The position numbers were made by a program, and so were the translations under genes. The notes beneath the pieces are model-generated. The model ran no database searches and was not told the DNA's origin. It saw nothing but the letters and a program-made list of their open reading frames with translations. 64,000 bases of DNA, from contig NZ_CP073136.1 in NCBI RefSeq assembly GCF_023035675.1, forward strand, positions 496,001 through 560,000, in the 5' to 3' direction. The DNA comes from Borrelia hermsii DAH. Lineage in GTDB: Bacteria; Spirochaetota; Spirochaetia; Borreliales; Borreliaceae. Shown here piece after piece: positions 54,962-63,537 of the stretch; positions within the stretch are counted from its first letter, which is position 1; each line of letters begins with the position of its first letter.

Positions 54962-57789
54962 AATACGAACATATTCATATTAACAATATTAGTATATTAA
55001 AATTTGTCTTTTTAATTTTGGTCTTTCTGTTTTTATCTTGTTCATCTGCTAAGTTAAAGGTTGATAAAAACTTAGTAAGTGGCCAGCTTGAAAATGGACT
55101 TAAATATTATATTTATGGCAATCAACTTCCAAGTAAGGCTGTTCATATGGGAGTTTTGTTTAATGTTGGATCTTTAAACGAAGAGGAAAATGAGAGAGGT
55201 TTGGCTCATTATCTTGAACATATGGCTTTTAAGGGTACAGCGGATTATCCTGGTGGTGAGGGTGTTTTTGAAGTTCTTAAGAAATTTGGGATGAAATTTG
55301 GAGCTGATATTAATGCTTATACTAGTTTTGATAAAACTTATTATCACCTTGATTTGCCAGATGGTGGTAATGAGTCAGAGATTGATGAGGCCTTGAATGT
55401 ATTAAGGAACTGGGCTTTTCAAATTGAATTTGATGAAACAGAAATAGATAAAGAGCGTAATGTTGTTCTTGAAGAGAAAAAGCGTGGAGATAATTATTCT
55501 GGTAGGGTAGCTGAAAAAATGTTCGGGGTTATTTTGGGCGATAGTAAATATGCAGTCAGATTTCCTATTGGACTTGAAGAGAGAATTTTATCTTTTAAAT
55601 CAGAAGATTTTAAGAAATTTTATAAGAAATGGTATAGACCAGATCTTACTAGCATCATTGTTGTGGGAGATATTGCTCCTGATAAAATTGAAAATAAAAT
55701 AAGAGAACGGTTTGCATCTTTAGAGAAACCGGTAAGTGAGCCTGAAAAGGTTAAAATAAATTTGGGTACGAGCATTGATGAAAAATTTATAAGTATAGAA
55801 GATATTGAGATACCATTTCCTAGTCTGAATTTTGTTATTAAAAAGAGGATTAAAAATAATAGTTTTGATACTGTTGATTATGTTGCAAGAATGGTTGAGA
55901 AAACCTTATTAGATGAGCTTTTTGTAAATAGATTTTATGAGTTAAAGATCGCTGGAACAAATTATTTTATGTCATTTGATAAATTTGATTCGGAATTTAA
56001 ATCCGATGATAATTATGTTTTGATTAATGAAATTTCATTTAAGATTAATCCAGAGCATTTTAAAGAAGCTATTGAAGGGTTTTTCTATGAAATTGAGAGA
56101 ATTAAGAGATTTGGTTTTACAAAAGGTGAAATCGATAAGATCAAGTCTAAGCTTATAAGTTCTGCTAAGCTAAGCAAGGATAATATCAATAAGCGATATT
56201 CATCTAGTATTGCACGTACCTTAGTAGATAGTATTTCTCAAGATTCTTTGATGTTTGATATGAATGAATATTTTGATATTATTATTGAGCATCTAAATAA
56301 AATTAGCCTAAGAGAAATATCAAATTTTGCCAAGCGTGAAGCATCCATAGATGATATGGCTATTATTTATTCTTATTCTAAGAAATTTCATCCCAATTTA
56401 ACTTTTGAAGAGATGAAAGAATTGCGTGATCTTGCTTTAGAGAGAGAAATTAAACCTTATGATGATATATCAATTCAGGGTGAATTCTTTAAAAAGTCTT
56501 TGGAAAGTAAAAATATTATTGATGAGAAAGAATTATCTGATGGAATTTCATCATTTATGCTGGAGAATGGAGTTGAAGTTTACTTTAAGCAAAATGATCA
56601 GAAAAAAAATGTAGTTAATTTTAGAGCATCTTCTTGGGGTGGTTTGTTAAGTGAGGATGCTGAACTTGTTCCTGTTTTGTCTTTAGCCCCAGGAGTAGTT
56701 TCTAATTCAGGGTATGGGGATTATTCTCAGCTTCAAGTTGAAAAATATTTGTCAGATAAGGTTGTAAGTTTAACCCCAACAGTTGGTGATCAAATGTCGA
56801 TCATTAATGGTAGCGCTGATACTAAGGATATTGAAACTCTTTTTAAGCTTATATACTTTACATTTAATGAGCCAAAGATAGATGATGTTGTTTTGCAAAG
56901 TACCATTGATGATGTAAAAGCAACAATTAAGAGTAAGGAGAATAGTTCTAAATATCTTTTTAATAGTGCTGTTAGGAGATTTTATAATAATGATGATTAC
57001 CGTTTGAGAGACATTAAAGAATCTGATTTGAAAAATGTATCAAAGGGTGTTCTTTTGGATTTCTATAAAAGGAGATTTACTTATGCAAATAACTTCAAAT
57101 TTGTTTTTGTGGGAGATGTTGACTTAGAGACAATAAAAAATCTTTCAAGTAAGTATTTAGGTAATTTAAGTTCCAAAAAATTGGATGAGTTTAGAGATTT
57201 GGATTATTCTTATAAGAAAAGTACGGATAGAATAGTTATAAAAAAAGGTGAGGATTCAACTAGTACTGTGTGCATTTTGTATCCTTTTAAGTTCAATTAT
57301 ACACCTGAGGATCTTATAAATTATGAGGCTTTAGCATCGCTATTAACTGAAGGTCTTGTTAAAACTATTAGAAGAAAGCAATCTAGCGTTTATTCAATAG
57401 GAGCATCTTTTGATTATTTACTTAGAAAACATTCTAATTCGGATGGTTTTTTAACTGTGTATTTTACTGTTGAACCTAAGGTCTTAGATAATGTCTTGAA
57501 GGCTGTTAATGAGTATATATTAGAAAAACAAAAAGTAGCTTTTGTGGACGAGGATTTTAATTATATTAAGAAGAATATTATTAAAAATCATAATATTAGT
57601 TCTGAATCTAATGGGTATTGGATTTCAAAGATATTATATACAGTTATTTGGTATGGTGCCTTAAGAGATACTTTCAGTGCTAAATTTATTGAAAATAATT
57701 TAAGTAAAGACACCATAAATATGTTGTTTAAGAAAATTGATGTTAAGCAAGGAGTAGAGATTGTATTAAGCCCAGAAAAGGGTAATTAA
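54958..57789 (+). CDS. M16-family zinc protease, predicted lipoprotein
   Basis: 943 residues in the two-module pitrilysin arrangement. An N-terminal signal ends in the lipobox FLSC (Cys28). The inverted zinc motif HYLEH (84-88) and the downstream Glu in RNVVLEEKKRG (about 171) mark the active first half. The second half (about 540-943) is the inactive partner domain, with SSWGGLLSEDAELVPVLS. It probably degrades peptides in the periplasm. The ATG overlaps the preceding stop. It ends 4 bases into the convergent gene. Confidence 0.92.
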   Translation: MKYEHIHINNISILKFVFLILVFLFLSCSSAKLKVDKNLVSGQLENGLKYYIYGNQLPSKAVHMGVLFNVGSLNEEENERGLAHYLEHMAFKGTADYPGGEGVFEVLKKFGMKFGADINAYTSFDKTYYHLDLPDGGNESEIDEALNVLRNWAFQIEFDETEIDKERNVVLEEKKRGDNYSGRVAEKMFGVILGDSKYAVRFPIGLEERILSFKSEDFKKFYKKWYRPDLTSIIVVGDIAPDKIENKIRERFASLEKPVSEPEKVKINLGTSIDEKFISIEDIEIPFPSLNFVIKKRIKNNSFDTVDYVARMVEKTLLDELFVNRFYELKIAGTNYFMSFDKFDSEFKSDDNYVLINEISFKINPEHFKEAIEGFFYEIERIKRFGFTKGEIDKIKSKLISSAKLSKDNINKRYSSSIARTLVDSISQDSLMFDMNEYFDIIIEHLNKISLREISNFAKREASIDDMAIIYSYSKKFHPNLTFEEMKELRDLALEREIKPYDDISIQGEFFKKSLESKNIIDEKELSDGISSFMLENGVEVYFKQNDQKKNVVNFRASSWGGLLSEDAELVPVLSLAPGVVSNSGYGDYSQLQVEKYLSDKVVSLTPTVGDQMSIINGSADTKDIETLFKLIYFTFNEPKIDDVVLQSTIDDVKATIKSKENSSKYLFNSAVRRFYNNDDYRLRDIKESDLKNVSKGVLLDFYKRRFTYANNFKFVFVGDVDLETIKNLSSKYLGNLSSKKLDEFRDLDYSYKKSTDRIVIKKGEDSTSTVCILYPFKFNYTPEDLINYEALASLLTEGLVKTIRRKQSSVYSIGASFDYLLRKHSNSDGFLTVYFTVEPKVLDNVLKAVNEYILEKQKVAFVDEDFNYIKKNIIKNHNISSESNGYWISKILYTVIWYGALRDTFSAKFIENNLSKDTINMLFKKIDVKQGVEIVLSPEKGN

Positions 57790-59264
57790 TTTGCAATTTT
57801 GTTAGCATATATATTTTTCTTTTTTATTATTTTATCCTTGAAAAGGATTAATAGTTCTCCGGCTATTAATCCTTTTGCTTTCCATAATAATTCTTCTAAT
57901 TTTATAGCCCATGCTTTATATCTCTCAAGTCCAAGTTTGGAGAAATATTTGGTGTTAGTTAAATAATTTGCAATATCTTCTTTTGGAATTTGAGTGGTGT
58001 AGGTGTAGAATTCGTTGATTACTAAATATTTAGACTTAACATCATAACCTTTATTGTCTAAAAATTTAATCCAGGCTTTTTTATCTTTTGATAAGATATT
58101 TTTATTCCAAAAATTAGAGATTGCTTTATTGAAATTATTGTCTATAAAGAAATACATGTGTAATATTTCATGCATAAATATTATCATTTGAGCTATTTTT
58201 GACGTAGTTGCATCTTCTGAATAGGTTGCAAATGCAGTATTTCTTGATTTGTCTTTGATTTTAATTGTGTTGTTTTCAATATATGCTAATTTGTTGATTA
58301 TAATTAAGTTTTTTAAAATTGTTTCTTCTTTGTTTAATTTTATATTTGATTTTTGTGCTGCATTGAAAAACAGAATTATGTCTTTAAGTCTATAATTGTG
58401 ACCTTTCCATCCTACTTTATTTTCTAGCTCGTTGTTTGGTAGTAACGTTCCTCTGAATTCTTTTTTTTCGATAAAAAATGCCATTCTTTTTAGCATTAGA
58501 GACTGATCGTTTAAGTTCTTGAATTTTAATACATATATGTTAGGTTCTGCTATTAGTTTGAAAAGCTCAAATGAATCTCTTCTGTAATTTTCTTTTTTAT
58601 AGTTGAAAATAAATTTGAGATCAGAATTTATTGGTTTGTTTATGTCATAGTAAGCATTCATGTCAATATATCCAATTTTACTTATTTGAAGCATATTGCT
58701 GTTTTTAGTAGACTTTATTTCGTCATTATTATTGTCTAGTGATGTGTACTTTATGAAATTAGATAATACTATTTTTTGAGATTCTTTTTCTGAATATAAG
58801 TTTGTGAGCATGGGATTTAATATTATTTTTTTTGCTTTAAAGCCTACGATAGGAAACATATTTTTGTTAAGATTAAATTTAATAGAATATTTATTTTGAC
58901 TAATTAAGATTTTGAATTTCTGAAGACTTGATCTTGTTGTTTTAATCTTTGAATTTTTTATTTCAATGTTATTTAGTTTGATGGATTTGATATTATTCAT
59001 TTTGATTTCTATCGTTAATTCTTTGTCTTGATTTATTATTTTTGGAATATTATATAAGTAATTTTTGTCTTGAGTCTTGATTTCTATGCTTGCATTTTCA
59101 TTAATCCGGAGATTTAGTACAATGTGACTTACTTTTTTTTTATCATAACGTATTATTTTGTGATTGTTATTACTGATAGGAGATTTTTTTTCATTTTTGT
59201 TTGCATATATTGCGTAGAGACTTGTTAATAAAACCACTGTTGCTAGAATATTTTTCATTATCAC
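57786..59264 (-). CDS. Exported protein with HExxH zinc-peptidase motif
   Basis: 492 residues. A signal peptide (MIMKNILATVVLLTSLYAIYA) precedes a long beta-rich Asn/Lys/Ile region (about 30-250) and a C-terminal helical domain with MHEILH (His365-Glu366-His369). A Glu at 418 in INEFYTY could be the third ligand, giving a gluzincin-like pattern. No described family was recognised from memory. A secreted or periplasmic metalloprotease is plausible. There is no strong ribosome-binding site, and ATG at 59264 or 59258 may be the start. Confidence 0.75.
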   Translation of the reverse strand: MIMKNILATVVLLTSLYAIYANKNEKKSPISNNNHKIIRYDKKKVSHIVLNLRINENASIEIKTQDKNYLYNIPKIINQDKELTIEIKMNNIKSIKLNNIEIKNSKIKTTRSSLQKFKILISQNKYSIKFNLNKNMFPIVGFKAKKIILNPMLTNLYSEKESQKIVLSNFIKYTSLDNNNDEIKSTKNSNMLQISKIGYIDMNAYYDINKPINSDLKFIFNYKKENYRRDSFELFKLIAEPNIYVLKFKNLNDQSLMLKRMAFFIEKKEFRGTLLPNNELENKVGWKGHNYRLKDIILFFNAAQKSNIKLNKEETILKNLIIINKLAYIENNTIKIKDKSRNTAFATYSEDATTSKIAQMIIFMHEILHMYFFIDNNFNKAISNFWNKNILSKDKKAWIKFLDNKGYDVKSKYLVINEFYTYTTQIPKEDIANYLTNTKYFSKLGLERYKAWAIKLEELLWKAKGLIAGELLILFKDKIIKKKNIYANKIAN

Positions 59265-59284
59265 ATATATATTAATACAATAAT

Positions 59285-59312
59285 GAAAAAGAGAGAACCT
59301 ATGAGGATCTCT
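59285..59312 (-). terminator. Intrinsic terminator after the tRNA-Glu gene
   Basis: On the minus strand a 9-bp stem with one T-T mismatch (AGAGATCCT / AGGTTCTCT, loop CAT) is followed by CTTTTTC. It lies 6 bases past the tRNA-Glu end, where the tRNA transcript should stop. Confidence 0.7.
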
Positions 59313-59317
59313 TTGTA

Positions 59318-59390
59318 CATCCTCTAGGGGAATTGAACCCCTGTTGCCAGGATGAAAACCTGGAGTCCTAGGCCACTAGACGAAGAGGAC
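59318..59390 (-). tRNA. tRNA-Glu (anticodon TTC)
   Basis: A 73-base cloverleaf. The acceptor GTCCTCT pairs with AGAGGAT (G-T at the first pair), with discriminator G. The anticodon stem is CCAGG/CCTGG with loop TTTTCAT, giving TTC. The T arm contains GGTTCAATTCC. CCA is not encoded. It is 7 bases downstream of tRNA-Lys(TTT) and shares its promoter. Confidence 0.97.
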
Positions 59391-59397
59391 AAAAAAT

Positions 59398-59470
59398 TGA
59401 GCTCAGTAGGACTCGAACCTACGACCCTCGCCTTAAAAGGGCGATGCTCTACCAGCTGAGCTATAAGCCC
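59398..59470 (-). tRNA. tRNA-Lys (anticodon TTT)
   Basis: A 73-base cloverleaf. The acceptor GGGCTTA pairs with TGAGCTC (with G-T pairs), with discriminator A. The anticodon stem is TCGCC/GGCGA with loop CTTTTAA, giving TTT. The T arm is GTAGG-TTCGAGT-CCTAC. CCA is not encoded. A perfect consensus promoter lies 26 bases upstream. Confidence 0.97.
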
Positions 59471-59496
59471 GTAAACAATTAAATCTACCAAAGATA

Positions 59497-59525
59497 ATTA
59501 TATCATTTGTTTCAAAATATGTCAA
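59497..59525 (-). promoter_or_regulatory. Perfect consensus promoter for tRNA-Lys(TTT)/tRNA-Glu
   Basis: On the minus strand TTGACA (59520-59525), a 17-base spacer and TATAAT (59497-59502) match the sigma-70 consensus at every position, with an added TG extended -10. Transcription would start about 20 bases before the tRNA-Lys gene. Confidence 0.9.
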
Positions 59526-59566
59526 TACTCTGAAATAAGCAAAACCTTTAGCTTAAATCATTCAAA

Positions 59567-59640
59567 TGAGCTGCACAGGACTCGAACCTGTGACCTGCGG
59601 GTTAAGAATCCGATGCTCTGACCACCTGAGCTAGCAGCCC
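59567..59640 (-). tRNA. tRNA-Lys (anticodon CTT) with two unpaired positions in the anticodon stem
   Basis: A 74-base cloverleaf. The acceptor GGGCTGC pairs with GCAGCTC, with discriminator A. D arm and T arm (CACAGG-TTCGAGT-CCTGTG) are normal. The anticodon loop TTCTTAA gives CTT. The anticodon stem TCGGA/CCCGC has only three Watson-Crick pairs, with T-C at 27-43 and A-C at 31-39. An Arg(TCT) reading is rejected because it would put T at position 37. CCA is not encoded. Confidence 0.9.
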
Positions 59641-59664
59641 TCTGTTATTAATAAACTAATAAAT

Positions 59665-59693
59665 AGGATAAATGCTTACAGGTATAATGTCAA
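59665..59693 (-). promoter_or_regulatory. Promoter for tRNA-Lys(CTT)
   Basis: On the minus strand TTGACA (59688-59693), a 17-base spacer and TATCCT (59665-59670) precede the tRNA by about 25 bases. The -35 box overlaps the stop region of the TPR gene, so the tRNAs have their own start inside the gene end. Confidence 0.75.
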
Positions 59694-60325
59694 GGATTAT
59701 GATTATTTTTTTCTATCTTTTTTAGCAGATTTTTTGCTTCTAAGTGATTGGGATTTAAGGTTAGCAATTTTGTTAGAGTTTCTTTTGCTAAAATTTTATT
59801 TTTTGCATTAAGTCTTGCTTTTGCAAGCTTTAATAGTATGTTCTGATTATTTGGTAAGAATCTTAAAGCATTTTCATACGCGAAATCAGCCTCATTATAT
59901 CTTTCAAGTTTATAAAAAGAGTCTGCAGTTAAAATGTATACTTTAGCTATTCGTGCTCCATTGGAGCCAAGGCTAATATATTTCTGAAAATGTTTAAGAG
60001 CATTTTTATATTGCCCTTGGAAAAAATAAGCTTCTCCTAATGTTTGGATGATTCTTGAATCATGATTGTTTATTTCAAGTCCTTTGATGGATTCGAGTTC
60101 GGCCCTTTTATATTCACCTGTTGCTATTAGACTCCATATAAGTATTACCCTTGCATCTAAATTATTTGGCTTGTGTTTTATTTCGTTTTGGGTATTGATA
60201 ATAGCTTCTTGGAATTTTCCTTGCCTGTAGAGTAAAAGCGAGTCTTCTTTTTCTTGTGCTTTTAGTAGGCTTAGGCATGAAAATAGCATAAGGATTATTT
60301 TTAGGAAAAAACTTTTATTTGTCAT
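59690..60325 (-). CDS. Exported TPR-repeat protein
   Basis: 211 residues. A signal peptide (ILMLFSCLSLLKAQ; a lipobox-like FSC is also possible) is followed by about four or five tetratricopeptide repeats (AIINTQNEIKHKPNNLDARV, QYKNALKHFQKYISLGSNG, RYNEADFAYENALRFLPNNQ, ILAKETLTKLLTLNPNHLEA). TPRs mediate protein-protein contact, here probably in the periplasm. The start overlaps the bactofilin gene by 4 bases, which suggests a joint role in envelope or cell-shape organisation (inference). Confidence 0.85.
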   Translation of the reverse strand: MTNKSFFLKIILMLFSCLSLLKAQEKEDSLLLYRQGKFQEAIINTQNEIKHKPNNLDARVILIWSLIATGEYKRAELESIKGLEINNHDSRIIQTLGEAYFFQGQYKNALKHFQKYISLGSNGARIAKVYILTADSFYKLERYNEADFAYENALRFLPNNQNILLKLAKARLNAKNKILAKETLTKLLTLNPNHLEAKNLLKKIEKNNHNP

Positions 60326-60672
60326 TTTTCTTCCATCTCACAATTTCCATTAAAGAGTGCTCCTGAGTCTATGAAGAGCTCTTTTGTTTTAATGTTGCCG
60401 ATTAACTTTCCAGTTTTGTAGATTTTTATTGTCTCTAAAGCTTCTACATTACCTTTTATTGTTCCATGATTTAGGAAATTATTACACTTAATTTCTGCTT
60501 CTACATTAGCTTTTTCTCTTAAGTAAATTGAACTTGTGGAATTTATAAACCCTTTAAGTGTTCCTTCAATGATTATTGGTTTATTGCTTTCTATATATCC
60601 TTCAAATTCAAAATTATTCTTTATAACATTTTGGGTATTACTTTCTTCAAATTCTAGGCTATCTATACTCAA
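60322..60672 (-). CDS. Bactofilin (polymer-forming cytoskeletal protein)
   Basis: 116 residues. The central domain (about 22-110) shows the regular beta-helix spacing of bactofilins, with short strands about every 17-19 residues (GYIESNKPIIIEGTLKGFI, SIYLREKANVEAEIKCN, HGTIKGNVEALETIKIY, GKLIGNIKTKELFID). Bactofilins polymerise without nucleotide and organise peptidoglycan enzymes or cell shape. It is coupled to the TPR gene downstream. Confidence 0.88.
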   Translation of the reverse strand: MSIDSLEFEESNTQNVIKNNFEFEGYIESNKPIIIEGTLKGFINSTSSIYLREKANVEAEIKCNNFLNHGTIKGNVEALETIKIYKTGKLIGNIKTKELFIDSGALFNGNCEMEEK

Positions 60673-60750
60673 TTTAACTCCTAAAAATGAATGCTCAAGT
60701 TAAGCATTCATTTTTGCTTTAACCTTAGCTTTAAACTTGCAAGTTAGCTT

Positions 60751-61446
60751 TTAATCTCTTCTTTGCCCTAAGAATCTTAGTAAATATAGGAATAAATTTA
60801 TGAAATCTAGGTAAAGCTTTAAAGAGGCTACAACTGCCATTCTATTTTTAATTTCAGTACCATCTTCTAACATTCTATTCATTTTAGAAATATTTTGAAC
60901 ATCGTAAGCAGTTAAACCTGTAAATAATATGACACCTAGAATTGAGATTAAAAAATTAAGTCCTGAGCTTCTAAAGAATATGTTAAAAATAGATGCAATA
61001 ATGATGCCCCATAATCCCATAATGAAATAACTTCCCATTTTTGTAAGGTCTGTGCTTGTTGTATATCCGTAAAAGGACATTGCAAGGAAAGTGAGAGAAG
61101 TAATTCCAAATGTATAAAATATTGAACCTTGAGTATATATCATAAATACAGAAGAGAGTGTTACTCCTGTTAAAGCTGAGTACCCTAGAAAAAGTGCTGT
61201 TGCTGTGCTGCTTGATATTTTCTCGATTGCTCCGCTTATTGCATAAACAAGTCCAAACTGTACAAGTAGCATTGCTATGTACGACATTGGATTTGTGAAT
61301 ATTATAGCTTTCATTATCTGATTTTCAGATGTTGTATATGCAAAGATTGCAGATATTAAAAGACCAATTGCCATTAATCCAAAAACTTGGGCTAAAAATT
61401 TATTTTTTATTCTTACTTCTTGTTTATCTTGCGTTAATTCAAACAT
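60751..61446 (-). CDS. Bax inhibitor-1/YccA-family membrane protein
   Basis: 231 residues with seven hydrophobic helices and the family signatures GYSALTGVTLSSVF and LTAYDVQNISKMNRM. Bacterial members are pH-sensitive calcium-leak channels (BsYetJ) or FtsH modulators (YccA). The role here is unknown. It lies 12 bases after fusA and is probably co-transcribed with it; the GGAGGAAAC site precedes the ATG. Confidence 0.92.
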   Translation of the reverse strand: MFELTQDKQEVRIKNKFLAQVFGLMAIGLLISAIFAYTTSENQIMKAIIFTNPMSYIAMLLVQFGLVYAISGAIEKISSSTATALFLGYSALTGVTLSSVFMIYTQGSIFYTFGITSLTFLAMSFYGYTTSTDLTKMGSYFIMGLWGIIIASIFNIFFRSSGLNFLISILGVILFTGLTAYDVQNISKMNRMLEDGTEIKNRMAVVASLKLYLDFINLFLYLLRFLGQRRD

Positions 61447-61458
61447 AATGTTTCCTCC

Positions 61459-63537
61459 TTATTTATTTTGTTCGTTAAATTTTTTACATAATTCATTAAA
61501 TGTTGCACTTGGAACTTTACCGTATCTTAAAAATTCCATTGAAAATTCAGCTTTTCCTTGTGTGGAAGATCTTAAAACGGTTGAAAATCCAAACATCTCG
61601 CTTAAAGGTACCTCAGCTTCAACTTTTGAGAAATTTCCCTCTTCAACAGAGCCCAAAATTATTCCTCTTCTTTGATTTAAAAGGCCAAACATATTGCCTT
61701 GGAATTCGGTTGGACCTTCAAGAGTTACTCTCATTATTGGCTCGAGTATTGTAGGTTTTGCCTTATTATAAGCTTCTCTGAATGCACCAATTGCTGCAAG
61801 TTGGAATGCAATGTCTGATGAGTCAACGATATGATATTGTCCGTCATTAATTGTAACTTTAATACCTACAATTGGGAAGCCTATTAAAGTTCCCTTTTCC
61901 ATAGCCTTTTGAAATCCTTTGTCACATGATGGAATGTATTCTGTTGGAATTACTCCACCCTTTATAAGATTGACAAATTCATAAGTTTGTCCTTCTTCAT
62001 CAAGTGGCTCCATAAATCCAGCAACTCTTCCAAATTGACCAGCACCTCCTGATTGCTTTTTATGAGTATAATTAAATTCTGCTTTGTCTGTTATGGTTTC
62101 TCTGTATGCTACTTGAGGCATTCCTGTTTCAACTTCTGCTTTGAATTCTCTTTTCATTCTTTCAATATAAACTTCTAAGTGCAGCTCACCCATTCCTTGT
62201 ATTATTGTTTCTTTTGATTCGGCGTCTACATAAGTTTTGAATGTGGGATCTTCTTTAGTAAACCTTCCAAGAGCTTTTGCCATATTGTCGGCTGATTTTT
62301 TATCTTTGGGTTTTATTGATAAAGATATTACTGGTTCTGGAACATACATTGATGTCATTGAGTAGTTAATTGAAGGATCACAGAATGTATCTCCTGATGC
62401 ACATTCTATTCCAAATAATGCAACAATATCCCCACTGCTCCCAAATTCAATGTCTTCAGTGTTATTGGCATGCATTCTAATAAGTCTGCCAACTTTAAAC
62501 TTTTTAGAAGTTCTTGAATTTATTAGTTCTTGTCCTTTTTTTAAAACCCCTTGATATATTCTTACATAAGTTAATTGCCCATATTGTCCATCTTCCAATT
62601 TAAAAGCCAGTGCTACAGTTGGTAAGTTTTCGTCGGTTTTAAGTTCAGTTTCTTTTTCGTTTGCGTTTAAGTCAAGTGCCACATTTTTGATGTCATGAGG
62701 AGAAGGCAAAAATCTATTTACAGCGTCAAGTAAAAGTTGAACACCTTTGTTTTTATAAGCAGAACCCATAAATACTGGACAAAGTTTTAAGGCCAAAGTA
62801 CCTGTTCTAATGGCATCATATATTGTCTCTACAGCTACATCTTGTCCTTCCATATGAAGTTCCATAAGTTCATCATTAAAGTCAGATAGTGCATCAAGCA
62901 TTATTTTTCGCTTTTCTTCAGCCTCATTTAATAACTCGGCAGGAATTTCCTTTTCTATGATTTCTGTTCCATCTCTACCTTCAAAGTAATAGGCTTTCAT
63001 TACAATAAGATCTACAATCCCTATGTGTTTATCTTCAAGTCCTATTGGAATTTGCATTAGAACTGAGTTTAATCCAAGCTTATCTTTAAGCTGATCTTTT
63101 ACATTGTTAGGATTCGCTCCGGTTTTGTCACATTTATTTACGAAAGCAAGGCGTGGTACATTATATCTTTTTAATTGTCTGTCAACTGTAATTGATTGAG
63201 ATTGAACTCCTGCAACAGAGTCAAGAACAAGTATCGCTCCGTCTAGAACTCTAAGTGAACGTTCAACTTCAATTGTGAAGTCAACGTGACCCGGAGTGTC
63301 AATAATATTGATTGGATGGTTCTTCCATTCAACGTGCGTTGCAGCTGATGCGATTGTGATGCCCCGTTCTCTTTCAAGTTCCATTGAATCCATTGTTGCT
63401 CCAACTCCGTCTTTTCCCTTAACTTCATGAATGGCGTGAATTTTATTACAATAGAAAAGAATACGTTCTGTGAGTGTGGTTTTCCCTGAATCAATGTGGG
63501 CACTAATACCTATGTTTCGTAATTTTTTATAATCCAT
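61459..63537 (-). CDS. fusA: Elongation factor G
   Basis: 692-residue translocation GTPase. The P-loop AHIDSGKTT (13-21, Ser where many have Ala), [25 protein letters not shown] and NKCD are clear, followed by domains II-V. Borrelia carries two EF-G genes. In B. burgdorferi the copy in this genomic context is the translocase and the other acts in recycling (established, from memory). GGAGG precedes the ATG. It is far from tuf and from any rpsL/rpsG. Confidence 0.97.
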   Translation of the reverse strand: MDYKKLRNIGISAHIDSGKTTLTERILFYCNKIHAIHEVKGKDGVGATMDSMELERERGITIASAATHVEWKNHPINIIDTPGHVDFTIEVERSLRVLDGAILVLDSVAGVQSQSITVDRQLKRYNVPRLAFVNKCDKTGANPNNVKDQLKDKLGLNSVLMQIPIGLEDKHIGIVDLIVMKAYYFEGRDGTEIIEKEIPAELLNEAEEKRKIMLDALSDFNDELMELHMEGQDVAVETIYDAIRTGTLALKLCPVFMGSAYKNKGVQLLLDAVNRFLPSPHDIKNVALDLNANEKETELKTDENLPTVALAFKLEDGQYGQLTYVRIYQGVLKKGQELINSRTSKKFKVGRLIRMHANNTEDIEFGSSGDIVALFGIECASGDTFCDPSINYSMTSMYVPEPVISLSIKPKDKKSADNMAKALGRFTKEDPTFKTYVDAESKETIIQGMGELHLEVYIERMKREFKAEVETGMPQVAYRETITDKAEFNYTHKKQSGGAGQFGRVAGFMEPLDEEGQTYEFVNLIKGGVIPTEYIPSCDKGFQKAMEKGTLIGFPIVGIKVTINDGQYHIVDSSDIAFQLAAIGAFREAYNKAKPTILEPIMRVTLEGPTEFQGNMFGLLNQRRGIILGSVEEGNFSKVEAEVPLSEMFGFSTVLRSSTQGKAEFSMEFLRYGKVPSATFNELCKKFNEQNK

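Noticed and set aside
59567..59640. Reading this tRNA as tRNA-Arg (anticodon TCT)
   Set aside because: It would require a loop ATTCTTA with T at position 37 and an even worse stem; the Lys(CTT) register aligns with other Lys tRNAs.
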